From positions 1 to 11,345 of the forward strand of contig DATDRM010000018.1 in assembly GCA_035291705.1 (NCBI GenBank): DNA of 11,345 bases, written 5' to 3'. Below are positions 1 to 6,927 of the stretch, in pieces (positions within the stretch are counted from its first letter, which is position 1; every line of letters starts with the position of its first letter). The notes below the pieces were generated by a model. The model saw nothing but the letters and a program-made list of their open reading frames with translations, searched no databases and was not told the origin of the DNA. Source of the DNA: DATDRM01 sp035291705 (lineage in GTDB: Bacteria > Chloroflexota > Anaerolineae > Anaerolineales > UBA4823). Position numbers and translations under genes: made by a program.

Positions 1-27
1 GGTCAATAAATCCATACTTTAATTCTT

Positions 28-120
28 TAGGAGTTACGCAGATGTGGGGATTGGGGGGGTGTTTGGGCGGGCGTTGCCCGCCCAAACACCCCCCATCCTC
101 ATTCCAACTGCGTAAGTCCT
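28..120. mobile_element. MITE-like palindromic element with terminal inverted repeats
   Basis: The outer arms AGGAGTTACGCAG (29-41) and CTGCGTAAGTCCT (108-120) are inverted copies matching at 12 of 13 positions. Inside lies a perfect 19-bp hairpin (54-72 and 76-94, loop GTT). The hexamer ATTCTT occurs just outside both ends (22-27 and 121-126), which looks like a target-site duplication. The element has no coding capacity, so it would be non-autonomous and need a transposase elsewhere. It sits 31 bases beyond the stop of the last minus-strand gene and could also act as a transcript-end structure. The assignment to a mobile family is inference. The repeats themselves are seen directly. Confidence 0.6.
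54..94. repeat. Perfect 19-bp GC-rich inverted repeat (hairpin)
   Basis: The arms 54-72 and 76-94 are exact reverse complements around a three-base GTT loop. There is no T-tract on either side, so it is not a classical intrinsic terminator. The stem is strong enough to block or stabilise the 3' end of the leftward transcript that ends at 152. It forms the core of the MITE-like element. Confidence 0.85.
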
Positions 121-151
121 ATTCTTAATAGTTTGAGAAGGAAGCGCCAGT

Positions 152-907
152 TTATCCAGTTAATATCTTGGCAACCTGACGGTAGGCTGCGGTTACCGGG
201 TGATCCGGATAGTGCAGGGCGAAAATGCCGGAGCTGGCCAAGGTCATCATCTCGTCCGAATGGGGCAGCACGGCGATCACATCGCAGTGATAGGTTTGTT
301 CAACGCGCGCTTTGACTTCATCTGGGTCGAAAACCTCGGGCGTCTTATTGACAATCAACGCCATGCGTGGCACGTCCAATTTGCGTGCGACTTCCACTGT
401 TACACCGGTGCCTTGATAATCCTGCGAATCTGGGCGCATAATGATCACCAGCATATCTGAGATGGCGATTGAAAGCAGAGTCTCTTCGTTCAGGCCAGGA
501 TGCGTATCAATGATCAATAAGTCCAGGTTTAACCGGTCGACCAGGCTGTGAAAGCCATCGTTGAGCAGACCGACATCATAGCCCTCCCGCAGGATGCGGG
601 CGATCTCACCCGCCTTGATGCTGGAAGGGATCAGGAACACTCGCCCCGGAATGCTGGCGTCCAATCGGGGGGTCACATCGTAAGCGGCCTGGGTGATGTC
701 ACATTTCCCCCACAGGTAATCGTTGAGGGAATAGGTCATCTCACCTTCATCCAGACCAAACAACACGTGAATGCCCGGCGAAAGGATGTCGGTGTCGATC
801 ACCCCGACCCGCTGATTTTCTACTGCGAGTAAGGTGGCAATATTGGCAACCGTGTTCGATTTGCCCGTGCCCCCTCGGAAGGAATGGATTGAAAGGATTT
901 TTGACAT
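152..907 (-). CDS. MinD/ParA-like P-loop ATPase with Arg in place of the signature Lys
   Basis: This is a 251-aa cytosolic ATPase of the SIMIBI MinD/ParA group, proteins that switch between monomer and dimer with ATP and usually position or regulate partners. The P-loop FRGGTGKSN is at residues 10-18, the switch region VIDTD at 36-40, Walker B LLIIDTHPG at 130-138, and the base-recognition motif NKT at 187-189. The usual deviant Walker A is KGGxGKT; here the first lysine is Arg11, while the catalytic-loop Lys16 is kept. The ATG at 907 is chosen because CAGGAG lies 7 bases upstream; a further in-frame start 24 bases upstream lacks this. There is no obvious C-terminal amphipathic MinD membrane helix. 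It is the last gene of the minus-strand array, 54 bases after the cNMP-binding gene, so it probably acts with that protein or the permease rather than in septum placement. The family is certain; the role is inferred. Confidence 0.88.
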   Translation of the reverse strand: MSKILSIHSFRGGTGKSNTVANIATLLAVENQRVGVIDTDILSPGIHVLFGLDEGEMTYSLNDYLWGKCDITQAAYDVTPRLDASIPGRVFLIPSSIKAGEIARILREGYDVGLLNDGFHSLVDRLNLDLLIIDTHPGLNEETLLSIAISDMLVIIMRPDSQDYQGTGVTVEVARKLDVPRMALIVNKTPEVFDPDEVKARVEQTYHCDVIAVLPHSDEMMTLASSGIFALHYPDHPVTAAYRQVAKILTG

Positions 908-961
908 ACATAATCTCCTGAATACAGGCAATCTGTCGCGCCAAATACCCAGGGATGGCGC

Positions 962-1711
962 CTAATCTTCTCTTTCGGATCGCCCAGCGCGCAATTGGCG
1001 GGCTTTATTGCGCAATTCTTTAAAATATTCTGTCTCGGTAATATCCGCTACCTGGCGGGTTTTCTTAACCTCGTCAATCTCGATGCGCAGCTCTGCAACT
1101 TGCTGTTTCAAGCGTTTTTCCCGCGTATCGACCTCGCGCACCATGCGTTGGAAGACGCGCGCCAGCTGACCTAATTCATCGCTGCGCGCTGCAACTTCAT
1201 TCAAACTTTCCGGTACATAGACCCCTGCTTCGACCGCCACGGCTGCTGCAGTGACGCGCGCAAATTGTTGCATGTATTCAAAATCTTCGACCATATCGCG
1301 CATGCGCGCCCTTAAACGCTGGCAAAGGATCTGGATGATTCTACGTGAGACTCCTGTCCGCCTGTTCATTAGCTCATACAGGTCCGCCTGTCCAAGGCGT
1401 AACAGGTAAGTATCCTCGACAGCTGTCACAGTTGCACTGCGCGGTTCGGGGTCCAGGGCAGCCATCTCACCAAACACATCCCACTTCCCCAAGTAATTAA
1501 GGATCAGCTCGCCGTCGTGAACCTTAACCTTGCCATGTACAATAATGTACATGCAATCCCCAGGATCGCCCTTGTCGAAGATCTTTTGGCCCGCCTTGAA
1601 TTCGATTTTCTTGAGCAAGCCGGCCGCGTCCAACAGGCTTTCTTCCGGGGTCTCGGTAAAGATGCTCACGGATCTTAAGATATTTAACCGTTCAGCAGTC
1701 GATTGGTCCAT
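962..1711 (-). CDS. Cyclic nucleotide-binding domain protein with HAMP-like coiled-coil tail
   Basis: This 249-aa soluble protein has residues 10-125 forming a cNMP-binding beta-barrel with an intact phosphate-binding cassette (GEMAAL at 81-86, then PRSATV at 90-95, with Glu82 and Arg91). The remainder is helical. Residues 166-200 contain SDELGQLARVFQRM, which resembles the second helix of a HAMP domain (DExG, then F and M), and residues 190-220 look like a coiled coil. There is no helix-turn-helix, so it is not a Crp/Fnr transcription factor. It more likely passes a cAMP or cGMP signal to a partner through the coiled coil. It starts 8 bases after the permease stop with no clear ribosome-binding site, which suggests translational coupling to that gene. 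The domain call is firm; the nature of the ligand and partner is inference. Confidence 0.85.
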   Translation of the reverse strand: MDQSTAERLNILRSVSIFTETPEESLLDAAGLLKKIEFKAGQKIFDKGDPGDCMYIIVHGKVKVHDGELILNYLGKWDVFGEMAALDPEPRSATVTAVEDTYLLRLGQADLYELMNRRTGVSRRIIQILCQRLRARMRDMVEDFEYMQQFARVTAAAVAVEAGVYVPESLNEVAARSDELGQLARVFQRMVREVDTREKRLKQQVAELRIEIDEVKKTRQVADITETEYFKELRNKARQLRAGRSERED

Positions 1712-1719
1712 TTACAATT

Positions 1720-4671
1720 TTATTCTTGAACTCGGCTCCCCAAAATGATCCGGACAGAATGCTTGTGTTCAGCCCAGCTGCTTACCGAAGGGATCAGCGC
1801 CTGCCCTTGGGTCAAATCCAAGTCAATTTGCTTTACCTCCTCACCCAATTCTACTTCTACTCGGGCCGGCAGCACTTCTGCTTCTCCTTGGGAAGTGATC
1901 CTGTGCGCCCAAACCTTGAGGTCGCGATAATGACCAGGGGGGACGAAGAAATGAGCATAACTCAGCCTGGAAATCTCTGGTATCTCTCCCTGGGCTGCTT
2001 GGTGGTGATGCTCGCCATCCGGGTATCCCAATTGTACATCAGCCGGCGTGAGACTACCATCCGTGACAACCGAAAATTCACACTTTCCGTTATCGGTCTG
2101 ATCTTGACGGAGTTCTACCACTGCCCGAGGAGCGAAAACACCCCGCCGGAGCATGGCAATGGTCATGATAAGAATTAGTATCCCGGTGGCTAAAGCAACT
2201 GCACGTTGGATGGGGTTTTGCCAGATGATCAAGCCGTGCAGGAAGAGCCCGCTCAGGCTCAACAAGTATATCCCAATCACCAGGATCGGGTGCCCCAGAT
2301 AGCGATAGACCTTCCCAGGGACACACTCGCCTTTTCTACGGCTGGAAAGCAGCAAGAGCACGGGGAAAATACCGCCCAACAACGAAACCACGATCACGCC
2401 CAGGAAGCCGATCAATCCGCTGAACGATTCGGAATCAGTCAGCAGCAACCATTCAGTCAGCAAGAAGGTGAATGCCACTGGAATTAACCCAAGAAGGAAG
2501 CGGATGCGCCCGCCCTGCATTTTCTCCCAGGCGCGCTGCAAAGCTCCGCACAACCCGCCCAGACGTTCATATTGACCAGGTTGGGGCTCAGGCTCTCCTT
2601 CGAGCGCCCGCCAGATTTCCTTGGGAAGTTCCCGGCCGCGCTTTGGCATTAACTGGGCCCGGTAACGTTTTCCACCCGCTGTTTCCACCACTCGCACAAA
2701 CCCTTGCGCGGTCAGTGCCTTCAGGACCACCTGCAAGGCCTGTTCGTCTTTCCTGGTACGTTGCACCAGGTCGGAATAGCTCGCTTCTCCCCGGCGGATG
2801 ATCTGTTCCATGACCTGTCGTTGGGCCGGAGGCAGGTCGAGCAAGCTAGATAAACCTAATCCAGTCCGGTCCCATTCCCCAGAGTAGGTCACTATCATAG
2901 ATGTGGTCACTCGCAAACGAACGCCCTCCGCGCCAGCCTCCAGAATATCGGCGGTGAAGCCTGCTCCGCGCTGACGAGGCAGGGGAGTCTGGGCGAGTAA
3001 CCCGCTCCCATTCAACTGGAATTCTGGAGTGGCTTCCAGATAGTAGGTTTTATCGCTGCTCTGCACGTCCAACCGAAAGCTGGGTTGGCCGCCCTCCAGT
3101 CCGAGGTATACCAATCCAAGCCTTAATTCGTTTTTAGGACTACCTGGAGTATGGAAGATTAATGTTCCGCGCCGCCGGGGTAGCAGAATGAGCGATTGGC
3201 GTTTTTGGGGGAGCCACTCCTCGACCTGGTTGAAGAAGCCGAGGGAGAAATGAATAGACCCCATCCCCATGCTCAGGATGACGAAGATCGCTCCGAATAC
3301 GTCCACGAATGGGCCAACTTGGGCTGCCAATGGGATCAAAGCAGTCCCTGATTGGCTGGCCAACTCGCTGGGTGTAATCGTCCCGTTAACGACCAGCACC
3401 CAGATTGCATAAATCGCGATGGCTGTAGCCATCGCCGCTGTGCTCCCTTTCATGAGCGAACGGCCGCTCGGATCGCGTCGCAAGACAACCTTGGCGCAGT
3501 TCCCCATCGAGGTATGCCCAAAGAACGCCGTCAGGATGACGCCGAACACCAATTGCACCATAGCTGGCTCAAAAGGACGCCCTTTGATCAAGGGTATATT
3601 CAAGTAAGCGAGTCTCTGCAGCTGTACACTTGGAATGGTGATGGCTGCCAGGGACAAGATCAGGCCGATGTTGACGGCTCCAACCACCAAGGCGGCAGAG
3701 ACGGTCGCATTGAGCGACTTACGCTGCAGAAAATAGATATCGACCAGAAAAAGCAGGACAACCCAGGCAGGTGCTGGGAGCCATAAGGCATCTTCCAGAG
3801 TGGTTGAGAATCCAATGTAATAAGCCAACAGCGCTAGGAAATTGATCATCAAGAGTGCCAGGGAGAGGAGCAAAGAGCCATCCCTCCCCAGGAAATCGGC
3901 CACGAACCTTCCGAAATAAGCATTCCCATAACGAATAATGCCGCTGCGTGAGACAGATTCCGCCATGTAGGCGATCGTTGCCAGGTTCACCAGGCCTAAA
4001 ACGATAAGCAGCGCTCCGCCTGCCAGTGGGCCGATCCCGGCCAAGGCGATCGGTAGCGCCAAAATCCCGGCGCCAACGGTTTCGGTCAAGGTTAGCGCGA
4101 AAGCTGTCCAGAAGGGAGGCAAAGCCTCGATCCATTTGGCCAGTCTGGCCCAGCCCCAGCGCATCCGCTCTCCCAGGCTGGGGTTGGAGAAGTAAATCGT
4201 CGCCAGCGCTTCCTTATAGGTACGTTGGAACGCCCGCTGGACTGCTTCTTCATCGAAACCTAACGCCCTGCGGATGCCAGGCACGGCCTGGGATGTGAAA
4301 GCATATTTCTCGCCGAGCAAGTGGGCGAGAGCGGCTTTTGCCCCAGGATTATCTGGCACCAAAGATGCCCACTGCCGGGCAAAATGTTCGAGATCCTGGA
4401 TGGTGGGGCGGAGGGGTGGGTCTTTGCCGGCGGTGAAGGCCTCCAGGAAATCCAGGTCTCGCTCTTCGCCAGCCCGCTCGCTGCTGAAACGCTCCATGGC
4501 GCGCCGTGAGCGCGCTACCAGGTGCGCAGTGCGGCTCTCGATCAGAAAGAGCAGGGTTCTGGCGCGATGGGCTGGCATCCCCCCAAGCACTTCTTCACGG
4601 GAGAAAAGAGTATCAACCATTAGGCTAGAAGGACATGGCTGTGGTGGTTTGTGTGCGAGGTTATCACGCAT
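1720..4671 (-). CDS. Large amino-acid permease-like protein with inserted winged-helix domain
   Basis: This 983-aa protein begins with a soluble, mostly helical region (1-185). It then has about eight membrane helices (roughly 187-475), a soluble block (about 480-720), four more helices (about 724-841), and a soluble, probably beta-rich tail (845-983). The first helix carries TVGAGILALP (198-207), the unwound substrate-site motif of the APC superfamily, and the overall look is closest to the tryptophan/tyrosine permease branch. Residues 608-680 of the insert (LPPAQRQVMEQIIRRGEASY and following) look like a winged helix; residues 490-600 before it look beta-rich. The 12-helix total fits APC transporters, but the usual length is 400-500 residues. 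By APC topology the insert lies in the cytosolic 8-9 loop. ATG 4671 follows GCGGGGGT; ATG at residue 18 (4620) is an alternative start, and neither has a strong Shine-Dalgarno. It may be a transporter-sensor (transceptor). Family is likely; substrate unknown. Confidence 0.82.
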   Translation of the reverse strand: MRDNLAHKPPQPCPSSLMVDTLFSREEVLGGMPAHRARTLLFLIESRTAHLVARSRRAMERFSSERAGEERDLDFLEAFTAGKDPPLRPTIQDLEHFARQWASLVPDNPGAKAALAHLLGEKYAFTSQAVPGIRRALGFDEEAVQRAFQRTYKEALATIYFSNPSLGERMRWGWARLAKWIEALPPFWTAFALTLTETVGAGILALPIALAGIGPLAGGALLIVLGLVNLATIAYMAESVSRSGIIRYGNAYFGRFVADFLGRDGSLLLSLALLMINFLALLAYYIGFSTTLEDALWLPAPAWVVLLFLVDIYFLQRKSLNATVSAALVVGAVNIGLILSLAAITIPSVQLQRLAYLNIPLIKGRPFEPAMVQLVFGVILTAFFGHTSMGNCAKVVLRRDPSGRSLMKGSTAAMATAIAIYAIWVLVVNGTITPSELASQSGTALIPLAAQVGPFVDVFGAIFVILSMGMGSIHFSLGFFNQVEEWLPQKRQSLILLPRRRGTLIFHTPGSPKNELRLGLVYLGLEGGQPSFRLDVQSSDKTYYLEATPEFQLNGSGLLAQTPLPRQRGAGFTADILEAGAEGVRLRVTTSMIVTYSGEWDRTGLGLSSLLDLPPAQRQVMEQIIRRGEASYSDLVQRTRKDEQALQVVLKALTAQGFVRVVETAGGKRYRAQLMPKRGRELPKEIWRALEGEPEPQPGQYERLGGLCGALQRAWEKMQGGRIRFLLGLIPVAFTFLLTEWLLLTDSESFSGLIGFLGVIVVSLLGGIFPVLLLLSSRRKGECVPGKVYRYLGHPILVIGIYLLSLSGLFLHGLIIWQNPIQRAVALATGILILIMTIAMLRRGVFAPRAVVELRQDQTDNGKCEFSVVTDGSLTPADVQLGYPDGEHHHQAAQGEIPEISRLSYAHFFVPPGHYRDLKVWAHRITSQGEAEVLPARVEVELGEEVKQIDLDLTQGQALIPSVSSWAEHKHSVRIILGSRVQE

Positions 4672-4732
4672 ACCCCCGCAGCACCCTCATTTCCCCCTTC
4701 GCTCGGGAAGGAGGGATGGGAGATTAACCTCT

Positions 4733-5131
4733 TTATGGGCTGGGGACGGTCGAGTCATAGAGCGGCCCGCCGTCAACTGCATCCAGATTGCCTCCTTGGT
4801 CATGCGTGACGATCCCTGTACGCACTTCACCATTGCAGGCACCTCCCTGGCGTCATCAGCCAGGAAGAAGATATCCGGCACTGCTTCCCGTCGGGCATTC
4901 GCCGGGGCCGCCGCCTGAAGCGGTATTTTTATTGGCTGCGATGACCGCTTCGCGCAGCGTGCAGAAGCCGTCGGTGTTGATTTTGTCCTCGAAACTGGTC
5001 ACCCGGATCTCCGTCGCAGCCCTCCCCAGGGTGGCTGTCCAGGCGGACAGGGCCGACCCAACCAGCAAAGCGATGATGAAGGTGGCCTGCAAGGGCTGGC
5101 TCAAACTTATGAAGATATTTTTCTCGCTCAT
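4733..5131 (-). pseudogene. CSLREA-type secreted protein remnant with two in-frame UGA stops
   Basis: Frame from ATG 5131 has a good ribosome-binding site (GAAGGGA, 4 bases upstream). It encodes an apparent signal peptide (hydrophobic run about residues 15-30, cleavage perhaps near ALSA or GRAA). The sequence CTLREAVIAANKNTA follows, which matches the CSLREA motif at the start of many large bacterial surface proteins, often beta-helix or repeat proteins. The frame stops at a tandem TGA TGA (4858-4853). It then stays open in the same frame for 39 codons (RQGGACNGEVRTGIVTHDQG and onward) to a TAA at 4733-4735. Intact family members are typically several hundred residues, so this is either a decayed, internally deleted gene or a short secreted peptide of 91 aa ending at 4856. 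It lies between the phosphatase and the permease genes. Confidence 0.6.
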
Positions 5132-5178
5132 GTGTTCCCTTCAGTTATCCGTTCTTTGGCAAATATATGATCAAGGCA

Positions 5179-6075
5179 TTACTCTATCTCTGGTGAGGCA
5201 GCTCTCCTGAGAGCCAGCATCGTGATGTCATCAAATTGCTCTTTTCCGGCCATGTGTTCATTAAGGCTCACATGAATCGCCTCCAGCAAGGCGGACGCTG
5301 AGGCCGCCGGTTGCTGGACCAGCCAGGCCAGCCGTTTTTCGCCGAAGGATTCTCCCTCCGGGCTGCGCGCGTCGAGAACGCCGTCGGTGTAAGCGACCAG
5401 CAGATCGCCTGGTTCGAGTTCGACTACCTCGATATTGAAATCCAGGTCAGGAAACAAACCCACGGCCGGGCCGGTGGGATTCAGGCGCGCCTTGATCCCC
5501 GCCTGACCGACCAGCATGGGCGGTTCATGACCGCCATTGATATAAGTCAGTATGCCGGTCGCCGGATCGAGTACGCCAAAGAACATGGTAGCAAACATGT
5601 TGGCCTTGCCATGATTGCGAGTGATGTAATTGTTGGTCAGTTCGATAGCTTTTTTAAGGGCAGTCGTCCCGGGAGAGAGTAGTTCACGGCGGCGGCCCAC
5701 AGAGGGTTCTGGCTGGGCATCTAACGCACGGCTCGTCAAAAGGTCCATCCACCCCAGCGAGTAGTGTTGGTCGGCAAAAGCCCTGATTAAGCTGCGGAAT
5801 AAAGCCATAAAGAGCGCCGCGCCGACGCCTTTATCGCACACATCGGCCACCACCAGGCCAATCCGTTTGCCTCCCACCAGGGCGAAGGCGTCGTAAAAGT
5901 CGCCGGCAACAATCCGCGCCGCCTTAAATTGGCTGGCGATCTGCCAGCCAGCTGGCTGCGGCAGCTCTTCTGGCAGGAAACTGGCCTGGATCTTGCGGCC
6001 GATCTCCAATTCGCGCTCGGCTGCCCATTGATTCTTTTCCGGTTTTTCGTAAGAGTGAGTTTCAGCGAGGGTCAT
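5179..6075 (-). CDS. SpoIIE/RsbU-type PP2C serine phosphatase
   Basis: This 298-aa soluble phosphatase would dephosphorylate the Ser/Thr-phosphorylated STAS antagonist encoded next door. Residues 20-45 (ELEIGRKIQASFLPEELP) form the helical linker typical of RsbU/RsbP/SpoIIE. The metal-binding aspartates sit in GDFYD (58-62), ADVCDKG (78-84), YTDG (229-232) and FDD (281-283), and GGHEPP (181-186) is also typical. There is no N-terminal sensor domain (PAS, GAF, receiver), so the input must come from outside the protein. The start is taken at ATG 6075, with a weak GGATGA upstream; a TTG two codons earlier is also possible. It begins 36 bases after the STAS gene and is followed by the CSLREA remnant after 47 bases. 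Family call is secure and all catalytic acids are present. Confidence 0.93.
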   Translation of the reverse strand: MTLAETHSYEKPEKNQWAAERELEIGRKIQASFLPEELPQPAGWQIASQFKAARIVAGDFYDAFALVGGKRIGLVVADVCDKGVGAALFMALFRSLIRAFADQHYSLGWMDLLTSRALDAQPEPSVGRRRELLSPGTTALKKAIELTNNYITRNHGKANMFATMFFGVLDPATGILTYINGGHEPPMLVGQAGIKARLNPTGPAVGLFPDLDFNIEVVELEPGDLLVAYTDGVLDARSPEGESFGEKRLAWLVQQPAASASALLEAIHVSLNEHMAGKEQFDDITMLALRRAASPEIE

Positions 6076-6111
6076 ACACAAATATCATCCATGTTTCTCG
6101 ACCAGGTTGGG

Positions 6112-6450
6112 TTAAGCACCAAGGTCAGCGATGGCTTCCTTGACAGTAACATAAGCCTTCAGGATGTTGGTAAATCCCGACATCTTCAAGATTTTTTCCA
6201 CGCCTGGTTGTGCACCAGCCAGAGAAAGGTCGCCTCCTTGTTGGCGGCTTGCTTTGAGCGCGGTCAAGATTGCGCGCAGGCCAGCGCTGCTCATGAAATC
6301 CACCTGGCTCAGATCGACGATGACACGCTTCTTCCCCTCCTCGATTTGCTGGCTGAGGAAATTGGTGACCTCGCCGGATGTCAGGGCGTCAACACTGCCG
6401 GTGATGGCGACGATCGCCAATTGTTTCTCCAATCTAACATTAATTTCCAT
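6112..6450 (-). CDS. STAS-domain anti-sigma factor antagonist
   Basis: This 112-aa single-domain STAS protein is of the RsbV/SpoIIAA type. It would bind and sequester the neighbouring HATPase when unphosphorylated, releasing the kinase's target. The core VIVDLSQVDFMSSAGLRAIL (residues 44-63) holds the conserved phosphoacceptor position, Ser54 or Ser55, at the start of the second helix. The usual pattern is D-x-S/T-G or D-S-S-G/A; here it is FMSSAGL, so the exact phosphorylated serine is not fixed by sequence alone. GAGGA 5 bases before ATG 6450 supports the start. Length is normal for the family. It lies 38 bases after the kinase gene and 36 before the phosphatase gene, the full partner-switching set. 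Its function within this set is confidently inferred. Confidence 0.94.
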   Translation of the reverse strand: MEINVRLEKQLAIVAITGSVDALTSGEVTNFLSQQIEEGKKRVIVDLSQVDFMSSAGLRAILTALKASRQQGGDLSLAGAQPGVEKILKMSGFTNILKAYVTVKEAIADLGA

Positions 6451-6488
6451 CTTATTCCTCGATAATTAACACTTTTACGCTCTTAAGA

Positions 6489-6917
6489 TTATAACCTCTT
6501 GATGAGCGTCAAATGATTGCCATCCTCTGTGCATTCGTAATCGACTTCGTCCATGGTCTGGTAGATAAAGAAAAGCCCGAATCCACCCGTATCCCGATCC
6601 TCCAACCCGGCTTCCACATTGGGCATGGGCGTCTCGCTGGGCTCGAAGGCCTGGCCGAAATCGGTGATGGTCATCGTAACCTGTTGGGGGCTCAGGTCGA
6701 TCGCCAGGATGATCGATCCTGGGTTCATACCAGCGTAACCGTGGGTGATGATATTCGTGCAGGCCTCGTCCACGGCCAGTTTCAAGTCGTAAAGCACTTG
6801 ATCGTCCACGCCTGGGTAGCCTTTACAGGTAGCTTCGATGAAATCGCGCAATGTGGCCAGAGATTGGTATTCCGCAGCGCGCGTGATCTGGTGTTTTTGA
6901 TTCAATCTTAACTCCAC
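6489..6917 (-). CDS. RsbW/SpoIIAB-like anti-sigma kinase (HATPase)
   Basis: This protein of about 142 aa has a GHKL ATP-binding fold. The N box is LAVDEACTNIITHGY (47-61, with Glu51 and Asn55), the G1 box ITDFGQAF (84-91), and the G2 box GGFGLFFI (111-118). It would phosphorylate the STAS protein and bind a sigma factor or another target; no sigma gene is in this window. No ATG is available. GTG at 6917 gives MELRLNQKH, the expected first beta-strand, and starts 10 bases after the upstream stop. TTG at 6905 has GTGGAG 6 bases upstream and would lose that strand. An ATT at 6932 overlapping the upstream stop is a more remote option. Translation is probably coupled to the preceding gene. Family call is firm; the start is uncertain. 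Confidence 0.9.
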   Translation of the reverse strand: MELRLNQKHQITRAAEYQSLATLRDFIEATCKGYPGVDDQVLYDLKLAVDEACTNIITHGYAGMNPGSIILAIDLSPQQVTMTITDFGQAFEPSETPMPNVEAGLEDRDTGGFGLFFIYQTMDEVDYECTEDGNHLTLIKRL

Positions 6918-6927
6918 AAAGTCTGGA

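Noticed and set aside
54..94. Intrinsic terminator for the leftward operon
   Set aside because: The stem is very strong, but no T-tract follows it on either strand, and it sits inside a symmetric element with terminal repeats.
152..907. Chromosome-partitioning ParA or septum MinD
   Set aside because: No ParB or MinC/MinE partner nearby, no MinD-like membrane-targeting tail, and context points to signalling.
962..1711. Crp/Fnr transcription factor
   Set aside because: The cNMP-binding domain is followed by a coiled coil and no helix-turn-helix.
1726..2178. Long plus-strand open frames antisense to the permease and phosphatase genes
   Set aside because: They lie wholly within strongly supported minus-strand genes, lack domains, and reflect codon bias in the opposite strand.
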